Origin: JBBIGV01 sp037447335
GTDB lineage: Bacteria; Bacteroidota; Ignavibacteria; Ignavibacteriales; Ignavibacteriaceae
DNA length: 44,654 bases
Assembly (NCBI GenBank): GCA_037447335.1
Contig: JBBIGV010000025.1
Location: forward strand, 1 to 44,654
Direction: 5' to 3'
The position numbers and the translations under genes were made by a program. Positions 8,689 to 18,000 of this stretch are shown here, piece after piece (position 1 is the first letter of the stretch; each line of letters opens with the position of its first letter). The notes under the pieces are model-generated. The model saw nothing but the letters and a program-made list of their open reading frames with translations, was not told the DNA's origin and searched no databases.

Positions 8689-9348
8689 TCAGTCTTTTTT
8701 CTTCCTTAAAAGGAAGAATATAACAACAAGCAGCACAAAGCCTGAAAGTGCATAAATCCAATAAGGTGTTTCCTTCAGCTTGTATGGTCGGAAAGTTACC
8801 GAAATGGTTTTCCCGCCGCCAATTTCAGAAAGATTATACTCCCATATCAGCCATTTACCCTGTCGTTTGGTTGCATTGTGAGTTATTATATCCCCCGAAA
8901 AGCTGAACTTATAAGCAACGGTATAAGCGCTGCCATCAAAACCAAATCCTGTAGCAATTGATGGAATGAATTGCGAAAACAATTTTTGTCCTGCCGCGCC
9001 GTCCCGCAGAGTGAATTCATAATCTTCCAGAGCTTTTATACTGTTAAGGGAATCAACGTGGTTGAATGTGATGGTGATAAATGCATGTGAGGTGCTGTCA
9101 ACTGTATCGGTATATGCAACAACATCTTCAATTACTGTAGCCGCTGAAGAAAACTTATTTCTTATTGAATCAGGATTGAAAATACCAAGCTTATCTAGCA
9201 ATGCAAGGCTTTCGGGGTCGGGATGCGGTGTCCAATAATGAATTTTTATTTTCCCTGAACCATCCGGATATATTTCTGCTTCCTGTTCATAGTTTAAACA
9301 ACCGGAAATAATTAGTGGGAGACAAAGGAAAAAGAATTTTATTTTCAC
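8689..9348 (-). CDS. Lipoprotein with C-terminal membrane segment (LppM/DUF3153-like, tentative)
   Basis: The 219-residue protein starts with a lipoprotein signal whose lipobox IISGC places the lipidated cysteine at residue 17. The exported part opens with YEQEAEIYPDGSGKIKIHYW and is beta-rich. Near the end, about residues 195-213, a hydrophobic helix (YALSGFVLLVVIFFLL) is followed by RKKKD, a classical stop-transfer signal. It would thus be anchored both by lipid and by a transmembrane helix, with a periplasmic or surface body. The sequence recalls LppM/DUF3153-type lipoproteins, but I hold that loosely. It is divergent from the FmdB-type gene and not obviously in an operon. Confidence 0.65.
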   Translation of the reverse strand: MKIKFFFLCLPLIISGCLNYEQEAEIYPDGSGKIKIHYWTPHPDPESLALLDKLGIFNPDSIRNKFSSAATVIEDVVAYTDTVDSTSHAFITITFNHVDSLNSIKALEDYEFTLRDGAAGQKLFSQFIPSIATGFGFDGSAYTVAYKFSFSGDIITHNATKRQGKWLIWEYNLSEIGGGKTISVTFRPYKLKETPYWIYALSGFVLLVVIFFLLRKKKD

Positions 9349-9472
9349 TCGGATGCCGAACCTTTCTGATCAATACGAAATAAATCAAGTGTTATTTTTA
9401 ATGTGATTCAATTTATAGAAAAATTAGAATAATTTCATTAAGTTTAGCTCCCAAAAATAAAGGAGATAGTTA

Positions 9473-9739
9473 ATGCCAACGTATGATTATAAGTGCTTAA
9501 ACTGCGGCTATTCGTTCGAATTTTTTCAGCCGATGAGCTCTGAACCACTTAAGAATTGTACTGAATGTAACGGGGAAGTGAAAAGATTGATCGGTGCTGG
9601 TGCAGGACATATTTTTAAAGGAAGCGGCTTTTATCAAACCGATTATAAAAACAATGCATCGTCTCCTTCAAACGGTAATGATAAAAAAGATGTAAAAGCA
9701 AAACCGGCTCCGGCTCCAACCGATAAAAAAAATGACTAA
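9473..9739 (+). CDS. FmdB-family zinc ribbon protein
   Basis: This small cytoplasmic protein of 88 residues has the classic opening MPTYDYKCLNCGYSFEFF, then CTECNGEVKR. The four cysteines (CxxC...CxxC) should bind one zinc ion. GSGFYQTDYK closes the conserved domain, and the tail is low complexity, rich in lysine, alanine and proline. The family is often annotated as regulatory, but no precise biochemical role is established. A good ribosome binding site (AGGAG) stands eight bases before the ATG. It is a single gene ending at a strong hairpin. Confidence 0.9.
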   Translation: MPTYDYKCLNCGYSFEFFQPMSSEPLKNCTECNGEVKRLIGAGAGHIFKGSGFYQTDYKNNASSPSNGNDKKDVKAKPAPAPTDKKND

Positions 9740-9743
9740 AAAA

Positions 9744-9788
9744 AGGGTTGTACTGAAAAATCAATCAACAGATTTTTCAGCCAACCCT
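9744..9788. terminator. Long two-part terminator hairpin, probably bidirectional
   Basis: The inner stem CTGAAAAATC/GATTTTTCAG (10 bp) is extended by the outer stem AGGGTTG/CAACCCT, with small bulges. The poly-A run before it gives a T-run on the minus strand. It sits between the convergent FmdB-type gene (+) and the peptidase/barrel gene (-), and probably ends both. Confidence 0.75.
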
Positions 9789-9811
9789 GATTGACTATCG
9801 TTTACACAATT

Positions 9812-12800
9812 CTAAAAATCAGCCCCGAGCGAAATATAGTACTTAGGCTTTGAGAAACCATCAACATTATAAGCCCAGGCAACATCAAATCTTACAAGGA
9901 AATAAAGCAGGAATATCCGCGCACCAAGTCCTGTTCCAATTAACAGGTCTTTTGATACAACATTATTAAACTGATCCCTCTGGAAGAAACGAAGTTTTTT
10001 AGTATCGTTCCAGGCTGATCCTACATCAATATAGGCAACACCAAGTACATTGCTGAAAAGAATCGGCAGCGCACCAGTTAACAGATATTTGATCAGCGGA
10101 AAGCGCAACTCCATATTCAGTAATGCATACTTAGTACCAATTTGTTCGGCATAATTATACCCTCTTAAAGGCAAAGCTGCAGTAAGAAAAGCAAAATCCG
10201 AAGCTGATTCAACGGGAATATCATTTGTTGCAAATGTTCTGTTGATCCAGTTGTCAATTCCACCGATAAAAAATCTTTGTGGGTTGCTGCCACCTGAATA
10301 TCCACCGGAAAACCTAAGCCCGAATGAATAATCAGCACCCATTCTAAAATAAGTCCGGTAATCTCCTACAAGCGAAAAGAAGCTCAGTTTATTCTTTCCA
10401 AAACCCGGGTTGCCGAACAGATCGAACCGGTAGCGGGTGCCGTCAACGGGAGAAGTATAACCCCATAAAACATTATCATGGACAAAGCTCGCACTTGGTA
10501 TTATATAAGATATTTTTTCCGTTTCCACATTCGGGTTATCCAGATTTTCGCTTGAAAGATTCAGCCAGCTTAATCCCATATCAAGCCTGTAAAAACGGTT
10601 AAGCGGATAGCTTGCCGAACCCACTGCCCCAAAATTCCTGAACCGGAAAAGATTAACGCCTTCTCTTCTTGATAAGAAAACGAATCTTGCAGTATGAAAT
10701 ACTTCTAACCCGTAATTAATTCGCTCGGGGAGGTAATAGTATGCAAGCCCGTAATCGCTGTTCTTAAGATCTATCTGAAGGCTGGTTACTCCAATTAACC
10801 TGTGATTACCGAGAACATCACTGAATGAAATAACAGTTGTTCCTATTAAACCATAAAGAGTATTATAACCTGCATTTGCATAAACAAGATCCGGCGAAAA
10901 AGTTATCTTGTACCTGTTCAAAATGTAATCGCCGTGCTGATCAAGATTATCCGTCAATTGAAATTTTTCATTCACAACGGAATCTTGAGGAACTTTAGCT
11001 GCATCATCGCCAAAAACATATGAACCAAAGTCTATCTGAATTGAATCGCCATATACTTTCGATTCCCTTTGCGAAATATCTGTGGTATCGATTTTATCCG
11101 AGACAGCTTCAAGTGTATCGGATAGTTCTGTTTCTGGTTCAAAAATTCTTTTATCAGAATTTTTTTCATCAAGCAGGTTAGCGATGTAAACAGTTGGCTC
11201 GAGTTTATCCATTTTAAGATCAATCTCGAAAGGATTGTTCATCATAAATATATTGAATGCAGCCTGGTATAGTGAAGTGAATACTATCTTCTTTCCGTCA
11301 TATGAGGTTGAAAGCTGATACAATCCATTGAGCGAGTTTGTTACAGGCACAGGATCATACATAATAACCGGGCGATCCATATCAACTTCATCAAGATTTA
11401 TTTTTAGTTTATAGATATTATTGATTCCGTTAACATCTGAAATGAAAAGTATTTCGGTTCCATCGGGGCCCGCAACAGGTGAAGATTCATCACTATGGGA
11501 CATATCTGTTAATCTTGTAATTCGTTGCGTCTCTACTTCAATTGCATAAATATCAGTTTGACTATAATCATGGTTATAAATTCGCAGTTTATCGTCATAC
11601 ATATCCTTACTGATATATTCGCCTCTGTCGGATGCGAAGAAAATAAACTTTCCGTCATAAGACCACGCAGGATCATCATCGGAGAAGATATCATCGGTCA
11701 GGTTTTTCAGTTCTTCAGTTTCAAGATTGAAAATGTAAAGATCTGACTGGCGCGGTGTCTGTCCTACAAAAGCTATCCATTTACCATCCGGCGACCAGGT
11801 AACACTCCTGATCCCGTCGAGCCTAACAGGAAGAGTGTTCCTTTTTCGCGATTCAATATCAATAATATAAATCACATCCCAGCCTCCGCTTTTTGCCGAT
11901 AGTGCAATTTTACTTCCATCAGGCGACCAGCTTAATCCGGGTGTAAGAATATTAAGCTCTTCAAAATCAGGGGAGCGGTTACCTTCAACAAGTTTTTTGA
12001 TAATCTTCCCGTCAATTGCACTCATAAGGAATACATCAAAGTAATAATCCCTGTTCGATATGAATGCAATTTTATCACCCTGAGGTGAAATTGCGGGGCT
12101 TGTATTATAGAAGCCGCCGTCTTCCCTGTGGTCTGTTAATCGTTTGGCAAATTCATCGGGGTCTTCCCTGATTGCAATATCAGGCCAGAATGTTTTTCTG
12201 ATTTCTTTTTTCCAGCGCTCGTTGAATTCTTTAAGAGTAAGTCCGATTGAGGCTTTAAATGCATCTTCAACGTTGCCTGTGCTTTTTAGTTTATTGATCA
12301 GTTCGCCAATCTTTTCTTTACCGTACTTATTTGCAATGTAATAGAATACCGACTGCCCGCCTCTGTAGGCGAAGTAACCTCCGAGGTTTTGCACGTCCGG
12401 CAGATAACCGGAAATTGCCGCATCACGTATGAACATATCTGTATTTGTATCCCATCCGAGAGCCTGGTACTCTGCCATTCCCTCGTTAAACCACAAAGGA
12501 ATATAAGTTGCAATGTTTTTCGATATTATATTCTGAAGTGACCCGCCGTAGAACATATCATTTACTACAGCATGCACTAATTCGTGATGTATGAGATGGC
12601 GGAATTGTTTGTATGAACCCTGGAACTGAATAACAACCCTGTTCTTAAATAATTCTGTAAACCCTTCAATGCCTTCGCTTAAATAAACATCGGTTACGTT
12701 TGTTTCCTGGAAATCATTCTGAGAGTTATAAATAATTATTGTAATCCGGTTATTTATCCTGTATCTGAAACTTTCCTGAATAGATTTTAAAGCATCCTCA

Positions 12801-12985
12801 GCCGCGCGGGCGGTAAATTCAGCAAGCATTGGTCCTTCCTGGGAATAGTATATATCAAAGTGATCTGATTGTATATAGTACCAGGTAAAGCTTTTATACT
12901 GAACTTTGTTTTTACCGAACTGCCCGAAAGCATCGGAAAAAGGCATCAAAAGAATAAAAGCAAGCGATATTATTATAGTACGCAT
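9812..12985 (-). CDS. Peptidase-MA-like / TolB-like propeller / Omp85-like barrel fusion protein
   Basis: This 1057-residue outer-membrane protein has three parts. After a signal peptide (about 1-21) comes a gluzincin-like domain with HHELVHAVV (zinc motif H134-E135-x-x-H138) and WFNEGMAEY about 30 residues later, supplying the third ligand glutamate. Residues about 290-540 hold at least five PD40/WD40-like repeats (SPQGDKIAFISNRD, WSPDGSKIALSA, WSPDGKWIAFVG, WSYDGKFIFFASD), forming a TolB-type propeller. The last 330 residues are a beta-barrel of the BamA/TamA surface-antigen type, with GLGARIFLLYFLVRFDVAWAY and a strand ending in aromatic GADF. It lies 14 bases after rnr and is the third gene after tamB. 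I infer a periplasmic peptidase or peptide-binding module tethered to an Omp85-like pore. The domain calls are firm; the activity is unproven. Confidence 0.85.
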   Translation of the reverse strand: MRTIIISLAFILLMPFSDAFGQFGKNKVQYKSFTWYYIQSDHFDIYYSQEGPMLAEFTARAAEDALKSIQESFRYRINNRITIIIYNSQNDFQETNVTDVYLSEGIEGFTELFKNRVVIQFQGSYKQFRHLIHHELVHAVVNDMFYGGSLQNIISKNIATYIPLWFNEGMAEYQALGWDTNTDMFIRDAAISGYLPDVQNLGGYFAYRGGQSVFYYIANKYGKEKIGELINKLKSTGNVEDAFKASIGLTLKEFNERWKKEIRKTFWPDIAIREDPDEFAKRLTDHREDGGFYNTSPAISPQGDKIAFISNRDYYFDVFLMSAIDGKIIKKLVEGNRSPDFEELNILTPGLSWSPDGSKIALSAKSGGWDVIYIIDIESRKRNTLPVRLDGIRSVTWSPDGKWIAFVGQTPRQSDLYIFNLETEELKNLTDDIFSDDDPAWSYDGKFIFFASDRGEYISKDMYDDKLRIYNHDYSQTDIYAIEVETQRITRLTDMSHSDESSPVAGPDGTEILFISDVNGINNIYKLKINLDEVDMDRPVIMYDPVPVTNSLNGLYQLSTSYDGKKIVFTSLYQAAFNIFMMNNPFEIDLKMDKLEPTVYIANLLDEKNSDKRIFEPETELSDTLEAVSDKIDTTDISQRESKVYGDSIQIDFGSYVFGDDAAKVPQDSVVNEKFQLTDNLDQHGDYILNRYKITFSPDLVYANAGYNTLYGLIGTTVISFSDVLGNHRLIGVTSLQIDLKNSDYGLAYYYLPERINYGLEVFHTARFVFLSRREGVNLFRFRNFGAVGSASYPLNRFYRLDMGLSWLNLSSENLDNPNVETEKISYIIPSASFVHDNVLWGYTSPVDGTRYRFDLFGNPGFGKNKLSFFSLVGDYRTYFRMGADYSFGLRFSGGYSGGSNPQRFFIGGIDNWINRTFATNDIPVESASDFAFLTAALPLRGYNYAEQIGTKYALLNMELRFPLIKYLLTGALPILFSNVLGVAYIDVGSAWNDTKKLRFFQRDQFNNVVSKDLLIGTGLGARIFLLYFLVRFDVAWAYNVDGFSKPKYYISLGADF

Positions 12986-12999
12986 ATTGTCACCATTTA

Positions 13000-15096
13000 T
13001 TAGTCAACTATTATAAAATCCAATTCGGATTTTTCGGGGTCAACCCTGATTAATTTAACCAGAACTTTATCTCCTAACCTGAATTGCTTTTTGGTGGCAC
13101 GCCCAATTAAAGCATATTTTCGTTCATCGTAAACGTAAAAATCTCCCTCCAAATCTCTTAAACGGACAAGACCTTCCGCTAAAATATCAGTGATTTTTAC
13201 AAATAATCCAAAATGCATTATTCCTGAAATCACAGCATGAAACTCTTCGCCTAAATGATCCTTAAGATATTCAATCTGCTTCAGTTTTACCGAATATCTT
13301 TCGGCTTCAATAGCTCGTCTTTCACAATTGGATACGTGCTCGCAGATTTCATCGAGTATATTTAACGGATAATTTACCTTTGGCCTCTCTTCAATGTATG
13401 CGTAAAGAAGTCTGTGCACAATCAGATCCGCATATCTTCTGATTGGTGAAGTGAAGTGAGAGTAATATTTAAATCCCAGCCCGTAATGCCCGTTGTTATG
13501 GATGGAATATATTGCCTTTGCCATCGAACGTATTGCAAGCTCATTTATAAGGGCTTCTTCTTCAGTACCTTTGGCAGAGTGTATAAGCTGCTGAAATTGC
13601 TGCGATTGATTTGCCGAATGCGGATTAAAAGAATATCCGAGTGATTTAACAAATCTTGCAAACTCATAAATTTTTTCGCCGTCGGGTAAATCATGTATCC
13701 TGTAAACAAACGGGCGCGGCACAGCCCGTTTCGTTAACCCGATATGCTGTGCAACTATTCTGTTTGCAAGCAGCATAAACTCTTCAACAAGCATGTTGCT
13801 TTGTTTTAATTCTTTTTTAAATATATCAACGGGATGATCATTCTCATCAAGTGTAAATTTAATTTCGGGCGTAAAGAATTCAATACTGCCTTCACGCACT
13901 CTTTTTTTCCTTAGAGTTTGAGCAAGGTTGTTAAGTTTAATTATTTCGGTGTAGAAATCACCTTCTTTCTTCTCGATAATGTCCTGTACTTCCTCGTAAG
14001 TAAATCTTCTCTTGCTGTTGATAATTGACTTTTTTATTTCGTACTGAACAACCTTACCACGAGGTGTAAGCTCTGCTATAACTGAATATGTAAGCCTGTC
14101 CTGCCCGGGTACTAATGAACAAATTCCGTTCGACAATTTTTCCGGCAGCATAGGAATAACTTTCCCTACAAGGTAAACACTATTGCCCCGTTTCAGCGCT
14201 TCTTTATCAAGCATTGATTTCGGCTTTACATAATGAGAAACATCCGCAATGTGTATTCCAACCACAAGGTTACCGTTTTCAAGTTCCTTAACAGACAGAG
14301 CATCATCAAAATCTTTAGCGTCTTCCGGGTCAATGGTAAATACATTTACTTCCCGGTAATCAAGCCTGTCTGTTATATCCGCAGCATTTATTACCGGATT
14401 AATTTCATCTGACTCATGCAGAACGTTTTCCGGGAAAATATGATGGAGACCAAACTCTCTTGCTATGGATGCAATCTCTGTATCTTTAAGCCCTTCCTTC
14501 CCGATCTTCTCTATTACTTCGCCTTCAGGATTAAGCATGGATGAATTCCAAATTATATTAGCAACTATTACTTTATCGCCAACATTTGCACCATTAAGCT
14601 TGCTCTTATCAATATAAATATCGCGGTGGATTTTCGGATCATCCGGCGTAACTATAATAAAAGAATTTGTTTTCCTGACTGTACCAATGAACTTTTCCCT
14701 CTTTCGTTTAATAACGTTGATGATCTGCCCTTCAATATTTTTGCGTTTTTTCTTTGCGAACAGAACAACTTCTACAGTATCACCATGAAAAGCTGTTCCC
14801 ATATTTCTCGATGAAATAAACACGTCATTAAGTTTTGAATTTTTGAGAATAACAAAACCATAACCGGCATTTGTTACTTCGAGTGTTCCTGTAACTACAT
14901 TCGAGCTAGGTATAGAATAAAGCATGAATCTTTTACCCTTACGCATAATGATTTCCTCTTCATAAAGCTGATGAAGAACATGCTTTAGCGACTGGTATTC
15001 GTGGTCTGCAAAATATCCAAGTTGCTTCGCAATTTCCTTTGTTTTAAAACTGCCGCCTGGATTTTTTTTAAAGAAGGAGATGATCTTTTTTTTCAT
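13000..15096 (-). CDS. rnr: Ribonuclease R (RNB-family 3'-5' exoribonuclease)
   Basis: The 698-residue enzyme degrades structured RNA from the 3' end. An N-terminal winged-helix segment (about 1-60) precedes cold-shock domains. The RNB catalytic domain carries FTIDPEDAKDFDDAL, with the metal-binding aspartates intact, plus GIHIADVSHYVKP, LVPGQDRLTYS and HFTSPIRRYADL. The last 80 or so residues form an S1 domain (FHAVISGIMHFGLFVKI). The start ATG overlaps the tamB stop by one base (TAATG), so translation is probably coupled. The link between an RNase and envelope genes is curious but may be only operon packing. Confidence 0.96.
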   Translation of the reverse strand: MKKKIISFFKKNPGGSFKTKEIAKQLGYFADHEYQSLKHVLHQLYEEEIIMRKGKRFMLYSIPSSNVVTGTLEVTNAGYGFVILKNSKLNDVFISSRNMGTAFHGDTVEVVLFAKKKRKNIEGQIINVIKRKREKFIGTVRKTNSFIIVTPDDPKIHRDIYIDKSKLNGANVGDKVIVANIIWNSSMLNPEGEVIEKIGKEGLKDTEIASIAREFGLHHIFPENVLHESDEINPVINAADITDRLDYREVNVFTIDPEDAKDFDDALSVKELENGNLVVGIHIADVSHYVKPKSMLDKEALKRGNSVYLVGKVIPMLPEKLSNGICSLVPGQDRLTYSVIAELTPRGKVVQYEIKKSIINSKRRFTYEEVQDIIEKKEGDFYTEIIKLNNLAQTLRKKRVREGSIEFFTPEIKFTLDENDHPVDIFKKELKQSNMLVEEFMLLANRIVAQHIGLTKRAVPRPFVYRIHDLPDGEKIYEFARFVKSLGYSFNPHSANQSQQFQQLIHSAKGTEEEALINELAIRSMAKAIYSIHNNGHYGLGFKYYSHFTSPIRRYADLIVHRLLYAYIEERPKVNYPLNILDEICEHVSNCERRAIEAERYSVKLKQIEYLKDHLGEEFHAVISGIMHFGLFVKITDILAEGLVRLRDLEGDFYVYDERKYALIGRATKKQFRLGDKVLVKLIRVDPEKSELDFIIVD

Positions 15097-18000
15097 TAAA
15101 ACTCAAATCTGTATTTAATGCCCATTTCATTTATCATTTCACCTGAGAAAGTTGTCTCTGTAACAGGTTCTTTACGTTCGAGCCTGAGTAAAAGATTACT
15201 ATAGAGTGGATATTCAATTCTTACGTTAGCTCTGCTAAAATCCTGAAAAACATCGGTCGTACCCCCGATTGAATATCGTATGTCCTGAACCCGCCCGGTA
15301 ATGTGAAATTTTGTATTGGCGCCAACTGTACGAAGTTCAACAGTTCGCACATAATCACCAAACAGATTATTAAGAAATCCACCAAGCAATGACCCTGCCA
15401 GCGAGGTTGCCGTACCGGACAGTTGACCGGCTGCATTCGACTTATCCTGAGGAGTAGCTTCTGAAACAAACTTACCTGTAAGGATGAACATCACTGCATC
15501 GGATGCATCTTTAGAAGGATCCGGCTGGTTCTTTTCGATATTGTTTGCACCGTAATAAACGGCAATATTTTCTTTATGCTGAATGAAATTTTTATCAAGT
15601 TCATTAAGAGGTCCTTCTAATCTGATCTTGACAGCAACCTCAATTTCACCAAGGGTTGTATCAGGAGGAGTGTAATAATCTATGTATGTAGCCGTTATGT
15701 TAAGGTAAGGATTATCCGGTTCGCTCTCGAATCTTAATGAACCTTCGGCGCTAAAAGTTTTGAAGAACTGCAAAGTTGAGCCTTCGAGCAGGTTGAATTC
15801 TCCCTGTGCATTTTGTCTGCCCCCGATCATTTCATACCTGAAGTTACCACTGAGTATAGCAATAAGCCTTTGATTGAATTCTCGTGAAATGTAAATAGTA
15901 AATTTTGATTCCCTTTCCATTCTTATATCAAGTTCATAATCGAAGAGGCTTGTCCTTTCCGCAATCGCCACAGATTCAGATTGGCGCTGCTGAGCTAATC
16001 TAATGAGTGCATCAAAATCCATCTCTTCTTCAGTAGTTGTTATGGTATCTTCAATCAATCTATAAATAAAACTTTCTGAAGCGCTTTGATATGCTGATTG
16101 TACCGGTGCAAATGTTAAGTCAGCAACTCTTACAGAAATTGGTGCAACAAGATGATTCCTGTCGCCGGTCCTGGTAAACCTGATGTTACCTATTGTAGCT
16201 ATAACAAGGTCACCATAAACCGAAGGGCTGACTGAACGAGAGTTTTCACTGAGCACTTTCAGGTCGCCATTCATATAGAAATCGTAAGAGATTATCTTAA
16301 AGTTATCAAGCTTCATCAGACCACCGCCCGTCATTCTGCCTCCGTCCCGGGTTCCCTGTGCATTTGTAATCAGAAGGCTGTCAATGCTGATTTCATCACG
16401 GGAGATGTTGATCTTAAATCCGGCATTATATTCGAGATTATTCCCTTCGAGAATAAAAGCGCTGTTAGTAACTGTAACGAATCCTGTGGGAACCGGTTCT
16501 TCCAATGAGCCTGTTAATGTAATTCCGGCATTAAAGAAGCCCCTAAGTTTTCTAACTCCCGGAACAACATCTCCAAGCGACCCAAGATTAAAGTCATCAG
16601 ATGTTAATGTTAAATTCATCGGCTTGTATTCAATCATACGGTCTTCCTGCTTTTCAAGTGAAAGATTAAGCGGAAGGCTGCCGGACAGATACAATGCCGG
16701 TTTGACCGGATTTATTAATGAATCTATAAAATTAAGTTCTACGTTGAGGTTTTCATTGCGGTAATTGAACGTGCTGGTAATATAACCAAAGTCTCTTTCT
16801 TTAAAGAATATGCTGTCAATGTTAATGCTTACATTCATTAAAGGATTGGTGAACCGTCCTTTGATTAAAGCTTCAATATTTATTGACGCATCAGGCATCT
16901 GGTCAGGACCAAGCCCGGCAAAATTCCACCCGATATCTAACGCCCTCAAATCGGTAACTGTAAATTTGAGATCCTGATTTCCTTTCTTATCGAGAACTCC
17001 TTCAACTACAATACTTCCGTCATTGCGAACAAGTATAACATCTTCTATCTGAAGTTTTTCCGAAGCATATTTGAATTTAAGTGCATGCCTGTTTACAATT
17101 TCAAACTGATTGTATGCAACATTAAACCTGTCTATTTCTATGTGAAGTGTGCTTCCCAGGTCTGCCGATCCATTAATTGCTAAACTGGAAAGTTCTTCAT
17201 ACTTTCCATTCACATCAAACCTGAGGAAGTTTTCTTTCAGGTTAATTTTCAGTGACAGATCATACAGATCAACTCCTGCGAATAATCTTTCAAGATCCAC
17301 CCCTAAATTCAGATTTATGCCTTCAGATGTTGTAGAATTAAAATCATTTGACACAATAAGCCCGAGGTTAAACCCGGAGAAGAAGAAAACATCTTTCTCA
17401 CCCCAATATTTCAGATAGTTCATATTTGTATTAAACGCGAAATGAAGTCCGTCGGCAGTACTTTTAAATCCACCGCTTATTTCTCCATCAACTTCAAGAT
17501 GATCATCACCCAATATGAGCGAGAGCAGAGTAAAGTCCTTAAACTCTATCTGGTAAAGCAAATCTGTTGGTTGGTCTACAGCACCTGTAAAATGTCTCTC
17601 CCTGTTCACAACCGGGATTAAATCGAGTGTGTCGAATTCTTCCGGAAATATTTCTTTATACTTCTCATTGAACGCAGTTATGATATAGTCAAGTTCATCA
17701 ACTATCATATCAATTGTGTTGGCAACTGAAAAATTTCCGGTAACAGTAATATCAGCAAGATCAGAAATAAAGTTTATGATACGTTCATCACCGTTTCCGC
17801 TTCTGATATCTACTATTGCACGTGTACTGTCAATTCTCAATCCGTTGAAGTGAGAATTATCAACAGATAAAATAACGAAGAGATCAAGTTCCTCAACATT
17901 AAAACTGCTGCCATCTGCATTAAGAGTAAGATTTATATTACTGATTAAAGAAGAATCACTGGCTAAATCAGCAAGGTTAAGATTCTGCACTTTTCCGGCA

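Noticed and set aside
8540..8761. 73-residue minus-strand frame across the repeat element
   Set aside because: It runs out of the lipoprotein gene in another frame and crosses palindromic repeats; it shows no coding character.
16384..16764. 126-residue plus-strand frame opposite tamB
   Set aside because: The long beta-rich tamB gene generates several such serine-rich shadows; none carries a known motif.
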